From: an uncultured Peptococcaceae bacterium
GTDB taxonomy: Bacteria; Bacillota; Desulfitobacteriia; Desulfitobacteriales; Syntrophobotulaceae
Reading direction: 5' to 3'
DNA length: 8,479 nucleotides
Assembly: GCA_937892995.1 (NCBI GenBank)
Contig: CALBJS010000073.1
Span: forward strand, 1-8,479
The notes under the pieces were generated by a model, which was given only the letters and a program-made list of their open reading frames with translations, made no database searches and was not told the DNA's origin. Below, piece after piece: positions 5,620-8,479 of this stretch. Within the stretch, counting starts at the first letter, position 1. The number at the start of each line of letters is the position of its first letter. The translations under genes and the position numbers were made by a program.

Positions 5620-6615
5620 ATGAAAAAAAGATTGATTGTTGTCGGAATAATATTGATCGTGATCATAGGGATATTGTTAATAAACCACTTTTCTTCATCT
5701 GACTTGGTGTTGGAAGGAGTTGTGGAGACTAGTATTTATCCTCATTATAGTGAGGTGTCCGGTAAAATTATCGAATTGCCGATCGACCTTGGGCAGGAAG
5801 TTAAAACCGAAGATGTTCTTGCTATTTTAGATGATAGGAATGAACAGTATGCTCTTGAACAGATGGAGGAGACTCTGGCCAAGAAACAAGCAGTTCTTTC
5901 CGAATTAACTTCCGGAGTAGAGCCTGAAGAATTAAAGCAGCGCCAAAATAGCGTCTCAATAGCTGAAATAGCCTATAGCAATGCCCAACTAACCCGGGAT
6001 CGTGCCAAGAAAGAATATGAGGATGTGCAGGTTTTGTTCGAAGCAGGTGCTATGGCTCAGGCTGAGCTGGATAAGATCAAGTACCAAGCTGACTTGGCTC
6101 AAGCCGCAGTAACTACAGCCGCTGTGCAGTTGGATAATGCCCGTCAGCAATTGGCTTTGGTTCAAAAAGGAACTCCTCAAGAAAAAATTGACGCTGCTCA
6201 AGCGGATGTGGCCTTAATTCAAGTTCAAATCCGCCAAACGAAGGACAACTTAGGAAAATACAAAATTATAGCCCTCCATGATGGTACTGTTATCAGTAAG
6301 AATTATTTGCTTGGGAATATTGTCTCTGCCGGTTACAATCTTTTTGATATTGCATCAGGCACTGAAAAACATTTAGTGACCTATATACCGAAGGAAGATC
6401 TGTCCAGGATAAGCCACGGACAAGAAGTAGTTATTCGCAGTGGAGCGAAAGAATACAAGGGAACAATAAGCTTTATTGATGTTAAGGCACAATATACGCC
6501 CAGAGAAATGCAGTCCTCAGCTAATAAAAATAAAGAAAGCATGAAGATTAAAGTAAATCTTACTCCAGATACTCCTTTGAAAGTTGGGGAAAGAGGGGAG
6601 ATTATAATTCCATAA
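5620..6615 (+). CDS. HlyD/YbhG-like membrane fusion (periplasmic adaptor-type) protein
   Basis: 331 residues. An N-terminal anchor of hydrophobic residues (about 5-22, IVVGIILIVIIGILLINHF after MKKRL) is followed by a biotinyl-lipoyl-like half (EGVVETSIYPHYSEVSGKII, then GQEVKTEDVLAILDD). A long alanine/glutamine-rich coiled-coil hairpin runs from about 80 to 205. The second lipoyl half (IIALHDGTVISKNYLLGNIV) and a beta-barrel region complete it. This order is that of HlyD-family adaptors accompanying ABC exporters, so it most likely serves the pump encoded upstream. AGGAGG at 5602-5607 lies 12 bases before the ATG, a little far, which may lower translation. The gene starts 90 bases after the permease with no terminator or clear promoter in between, so it is probably in the same operon. 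Its last codons overlap the tail of a response-regulator pseudogene on the other strand, a sign of rearrangement just behind it. Confidence 0.9.
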   Translation: MKKRLIVVGIILIVIIGILLINHFSSSDLVLEGVVETSIYPHYSEVSGKIIELPIDLGQEVKTEDVLAILDDRNEQYALEQMEETLAKKQAVLSELTSGVEPEELKQRQNSVSIAEIAYSNAQLTRDRAKKEYEDVQVLFEAGAMAQAELDKIKYQADLAQAAVTTAAVQLDNARQQLALVQKGTPQEKIDAAQADVALIQVQIRQTKDNLGKYKIIALHDGTVISKNYLLGNIVSAGYNLFDIASGTEKHLVTYIPKEDLSRISHGQEVVIRSGAKEYKGTISFIDVKAQYTPREMQSSANKNKESMKIKVNLTPDTPLKVGERGEIIIP

Positions 6616-7220
6616 TATTCTTACCAAAATTGCTTTGCTTTTTACGAAGCTTTTGAATGTGTGCGTCCACTGTTCGTGTATCGCCCATAAAATCATAGCC
6701 CCAAGCTAGTTCCAGTAGTTTTTCCCGAGAAAGAGCTTTATTTCGGTTGCGTATAATCACTTCAAGCAAGTCAAACTCCCGAGGGGTCATATCAATAATG
6801 TTGCCGCGTACCATCACTTTTTGGCCGTCCAAATCCACTGTAGTATCATCTGCTGTAAATGTGTGTGTTCCTTCGTCCGACGCAATACAGCTTCTACACG
6901 TGCTAATAACTCAAGGTATCAAAAGGTTTGACGATATAATCGTCTGCGCCCATGTTAAGGCCATGAATTCGATCGCCAATATTATCCTTGGCCGTTAGAA
7001 AAATAACCGGAGTGGGCGAAATTCTCTGAATGACTTCAAAGCCGTCCAGACCTGGCAGCATAACATCAAGTAAAATTAAATCAAATTTTTTAGCATTCAC
7101 AAGAGTGACCGCTTGGAGTCCATCGTATATTTGCTCACAGGTATGTCCAACGAGTTTTAAATTTCGCGCAATCAACTCATTGATTGGTTTGTCATCTTCC
7201 ACAATCAAGATAGAAGCCAT
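6602..7220 (-). pseudogene. OmpR/PhoB-family response regulator, two frameshifts and a truncated 3' end
   Basis: The start is good: ATG at 7220 preceded by GAGGTGAT. The receiver domain is intact, with acidic pocket E8/D9/D10, phosphorylation site Asp52 in LILLDVMLPGLDGFEV, Thr76 and Lys98 in VKPFD. The frame then stops at residue 105 (FDTLSY). One lost base near 6911 restores a second frame, ELLARVEAVLRRTKEH, and a second lost base near 6870 leads to the winged-helix domain: TADDTTVDLDGQKVMV, then TPREFDLLEVIIRNRNKALS, REKLLELAWGYDF and GDTRTVDAHIQKLRKK. The usual ending (a G-x-G-Y-x-F-like strand) is missing; the frame ends SNFGKNIMEL inside the end of the adaptor gene. No sensor kinase is adjacent. 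The receiver alone could still be made as a 105-residue product, but it could not bind DNA. A sequencing error could explain one lost base, less easily two plus a truncation. Confidence 0.85.
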
Positions 7221-7372
7221 ATAATCACCTCTATACTATTTAAACATAAAGATGTTATGAAGTTGTAATATAATTTTTAAATTTTACTATTTTCATTTTT
7301 TACCCTACTCCGAATAAATGGAAACATCGTTTAGAAAACCTTGTAAGGAAAGGCCTTTTCTCATCTTAAGAA

Positions 7373-7516
7373 TCAACAACGGAGATACATCAATATAAAA
7401 AGTGCTGTGGCAACGAAGATAATGCCGTCGCAAGGAGATAACAGATTGATACGGCATTTTTTTGTATCCTCAAACCTTACAGAAACGGTTTTGCCTTTTC
7501 GTACCACATTTATCAT
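7373..7516 (-). CDS. Possible 47-residue membrane-associated small protein (uncertain)
   Basis: An uninterrupted frame reads MINVVRKGKTVSVRFEDTKK, then CRINLLSPCDGIIFVATALF and ILMYLRC. The first half is basic and charged; the last roughly 19 residues (GIIFVATALFILMYL) would form one membrane helix. There is an alternative ATG two codons upstream (7522), and no Shine-Dalgarno sequence before either. It overlaps the promoter region of the toxin-antitoxin pair on the other strand, and an inverted repeat that looks like a plus-strand terminator lies within it. It may be the tail of a lost gene, a real small protein of a mobile element, or chance. The amino-acid pattern is better than random, but I do not recognise a family. 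Confidence 0.3.
   Translation of the reverse strand: MINVVRKGKTVSVRFEDTKKCRINLLSPCDGIIFVATALFILMYLRC
7421..7463 (+). terminator. Terminator-like inverted repeat with T run
   Basis: AATGCCGT (7421-7428) and ACGGCATT (7451-7458) form an 8-bp stem around a 22-base loop, followed by seven T (7457-7463). The stem-plus-T-run layout suits rho-independent termination of plus-strand transcripts, but the loop is long and no plus-strand gene ends just upstream. The T run is part of the direct repeat found again at 8261. Confidence 0.4.
7458..7473 (+). repeat. 16-base direct repeat, left copy
   Basis: TTTTTTGTATCCTCAA occurs here and again, identically, at 8261-8276. The two copies bracket the toxin-antitoxin genes, 803 bases apart. 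The homology extends imperfectly to the left (CAT before the T run in both). Six of the 16 bases are a T run, so the informative core is GTATCCTCAA. Confidence 0.6.
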
Positions 7517-7530
7517 GTGCATAATTGCTG

Positions 7531-7559
7531 TTGAATTTTACGAATAATATACATATAAT
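7531..7559 (+). promoter_or_regulatory. Predicted sigma-A promoter of the toxin-antitoxin pair
   Basis: TTGAAT at 7531-7536, a 17-base spacer and a perfect TATAAT at 7554-7559, 28 bases before the antitoxin start. The spacing is ideal. Such operons are usually autorepressed by the antitoxin at the promoter. A short inverted repeat CACAT-TTATC-ATGTG (7505-7519) lies just upstream, but its link to regulation is a guess. Confidence 0.6.
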
Positions 7560-7586
7560 AATAACTGCAGAAAGGAGTTGATATCG

Positions 7587-7844
7587 ATGCCGAAAATAAA
7601 GCCCATTTCAGATTTAAGGAATTATAACGAGGTTTTGCGCGATGTTTCCGTTGGTGAGCCTGTCTTTTTAACAAAGAATGGTCGTGGCCGATATGCTCTT
7701 GTCGACATTGCTGATTATGAAAAAACACAGGCGACAATCAAGCTGATGAGCGAGCTTAATAAGGGACGAAAATCAGGCGAAGAAAAAGGATGGGTTCTGC
7801 ATGAAGATGTGAAAGCACATTTCGAGGGAAAGGCTTATGAATAA
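7587..7844 (+). CDS. Phd/YefM-family antitoxin
   Basis: 85 residues, typical size. Antitoxins of this family bind the operator through the N-terminal half and wrap the toxin with a flexible C-terminus. The sequence shows the family pattern: PISDLRNYNEVLRDVSVGEP, then VFLTKNGRGRYALVDIADYE (through about residue 50), followed by a charged tail ending KAHFEGKAYE. The ATG at 7587 is chosen because AAAGGAG (7571-7577) lies nine bases upstream; the TTG at 7578 directly abuts that site. The stop overlaps the toxin start by 8 bases (ATGAATAA), the common arrangement that couples translation and keeps antitoxin made first. Antitoxin loss would free the toxin, so the pair would be selected to stay in the cell. 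Specific partner and operator are inferred from position. Confidence 0.9.
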   Translation: MPKIKPISDLRNYNEVLRDVSVGEPVFLTKNGRGRYALVDIADYEKTQATIKLMSELNKGRKSGEEKGWVLHEDVKAHFEGKAYE

Positions 7845-8172
7845 ACTGCTTTATTCACCCGGAGCACTAAATGACCTTGACGAGATATGGGCTTATATCA
7901 ATAACGAATTACAAAATCCTGCAGCCGCTCAAAAAATAGTGTCAGACACCTTGGACACCATAGAGAAGCTGCAGGATTTTGCAGAACTAGGGCCTCCTTT
8001 GTCCTCGATTACCGAATTCGAAAGTGATTATCGGTTTCTTGTTTGCGGAAAATATATTGTCTTTTACCGTAGGATGGGCTTAGATGTACATATAGACCGC
8101 GTGTTGTACGGAAGGCGTAATTACATGAGTATTTTGTTTGGCACATTACAGAATGACGATGATTCAGAATAG
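7837..8172 (+). CDS. ParE/RelE-family toxin
   Basis: 111 residues, normal or slightly long for the RelE/ParE fold. Family marks are visible in order: LLYSPGALNDLDEIWAYINN (helix-rich N-terminus with S-P-x-A-x-x-D-L-x-x-I), NPAAAQKIVSD, FAELGPPLSSI, then the strands YRFLVCGKYIVFYRRM and VHIDRVLYGRRNYMSILFG. The R-V-L-x-G-R-R-x-Y end is typical of the ParE-like branch, whose members often poison DNA gyrase; RelE-like members cut mRNA on the ribosome. Sequence alone does not settle which applies. The last ten residues (TLQNDDDSE end) form an acidic tail beyond the usual fold end. No separate ribosome binding site is needed because the start overlaps the antitoxin stop. The frame and all key segments are intact, so the pair is probably active. 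Confidence 0.9.
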   Translation: MNKLLYSPGALNDLDEIWAYINNELQNPAAAQKIVSDTLDTIEKLQDFAELGPPLSSITEFESDYRFLVCGKYIVFYRRMGLDVHIDRVLYGRRNYMSILFGTLQNDDDSE

Positions 8173-8215
8173 CTTGCGGCTTAGACCTTAGACAAGCGTT
8201 ATTAAGCATTGGGAT

Positions 8216-8332
8216 ATGAACGTACCCGCCACCAAGGGGATACCAAAAAAATCTGCCATCTTTTTTGTATCCTCAAGGCACTCAGAGGTATGCTGCCTGC
8301 TGGAAGGGCGTAAGCGTATGGCTGGTTGGTAA
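8216..8332 (+). CDS. Possible 38-residue small ORF (uncertain)
   Basis: An ATG at 8216 opens MNVPATKGIPKKSAIFFVSS, then RHSEVCCLLEGRKRMAGW, ending TAA at 8330-8332. It has no ribosome binding site and spans the second 16-base repeat. On the opposite strand an overlapping open frame reads ECLEDTKKMADFFGIPLVAG, then TFISQCLITLV, ending at 8188, so it is not clear which strand, if either, is coding. I do not recognise either product. Confidence 0.2.
   Translation: MNVPATKGIPKKSAIFFVSSRHSEVCCLLEGRKRMAGW
8238..8272. repeat. Inverted repeat containing the right direct-repeat copy
   Basis: GGATACCAAAAAA (8238-8250) and TTTTTTGTATCC (8261-8272) pair over 12 bases with one bulged C, enclosing about 10 bases. 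The right arm is part of the 16-base repeat shared with 7458. The stem is A/T-rich in the middle, so it is not a classical terminator. Confidence 0.6.
8261..8276 (+). repeat. 16-base direct repeat, right copy
   Basis: An exact second copy of TTTTTTGTATCCTCAA, 89 bases after the toxin stop. With the copy at 7458 it brackets the toxin-antitoxin genes. Confidence 0.6.
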
Positions 8333-8402
8333 TGGATATATCGATTACATTTGCCCGGTGTCGACTAATTCCAAGGATTATAACGAAGAAAGGTAGGTTA
8401 CC

Positions 8403-8479
8403 ATGAAAAGTAAATATAGTGAAATAGCAAAACACATCCCGAGTCTGGAAGATCACGGTCACCTGTATATGTATTACGG
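8403..8479 (+). CDS. Unknown protein, first 25 codons (runs out of window)
   Basis: An ATG at 8403 with AAAGGTAGG about 8 bases upstream opens a frame that stays open to the window edge: MKSKYSEIAKHIPSLEDHGH then LYMYY. The opening Y-x-x-(I/L)-x-x-(H/Y)-IP-x-(L/F)-E-D recalls the N-terminus of some small DUF6508-type proteins of mobile elements, but 25 residues are too few to assign it. It is in the same direction as the toxin-antitoxin pair, 230 bases downstream, with no promoter that I can defend. Confidence 0.5.
   Translation, partial: MKSKYSEIAKHIPSLEDHGHLYMYY

Noticed and set aside
7333..7360. Palindromic AAAGGCCTTT and nearby CCTTGTAAGG
   Set aside because: Short, common palindromes without a T run or gene context; no function can be supported.
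8202..8462. Minus-strand ORF of 86 codons
   Set aside because: It crosses the start of the plus-strand gene at 8403 and has no ribosome binding site. A short part (ALPAGSIPLSALRIQKRW) looks protein-like, but it is not enough to call a gene.
1..8479. CRISPR array, tRNA or rRNA gene, prophage structural genes or a phage-defence cluster
   Set aside because: No regularly spaced repeats, no cloverleaf or rRNA-like stretch, and no defence or phage genes other than the toxin-antitoxin pair were seen on either strand.

Overview
The window is about 8.5 kb of low-to-medium G+C DNA with strong AGGAGG-type ribosome binding sites and Bacillota-style -35/-10 promoters. The protein flavour (a TetR-controlled ABC-2 exporter, an OmpR/PhoB-type response regulator, decayed IS3- and IS1182-type transposases, a Phd/ParE toxin-antitoxin pair) points to a clostridial member of the Bacillota, possibly a Desulfitobacterium/Desulfosporosinus-like organism. 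The genus is an impression, not something the sequence proves.

Layout, left to right. (1) Bases 1-1302: the 3' part of a large unrecognised protein whose frame is open from base 1. (2) 1303-2541: a nested insertion-sequence graveyard. An IS1182-like transposase fragment (+) is cut at 1588 by the terminal repeat of an IS3-family element (-). That element's transposase has lost most of orfA, carries a frameshift and has lost the middle of its catalytic domain. A 134-base multi-level palindrome sits right after the stop of its orfB. (3) 2545-2929: non-coding, with gene scraps and a 12-bp inverted repeat behind tetR. (4) 2930-6615: the one intact functional block, a TetR repressor (-) divergent from an ABC ATPase, an ABC-2 permease and an HlyD-type membrane fusion protein (+). 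The ATPase and permease genes overlap by 11 bases. Together they look like a TetR-regulated export pump for an unknown, probably hydrophobic or toxic, compound. (5) 6602-7220: an OmpR/PhoB-type response regulator pseudogene (-), with two single-base losses and a cut-off 3' end that runs into the hlyD-like gene. No histidine kinase is present. (6) 7221-8172: a terminator-like repeat, a possible 47-residue ORF, and a promoter driving an overlapping Phd/YefM-type antitoxin and ParE/RelE-type toxin pair. A 16-base direct repeat lies on both sides of this pair. (7) 8173-8479: mostly non-coding, then the first 25 codons of a gene that leaves the window.

The region reads as a recombination-prone accessory stretch: a working efflux operon and a toxin-antitoxin module surrounded by broken genes. 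I see no clear new multi-gene defence or biosynthetic system. The most unusual items are the large palindrome at 1699-1832, whose base differences favour folding of the plus-strand RNA, and the repeat-flanked toxin-antitoxin segment.
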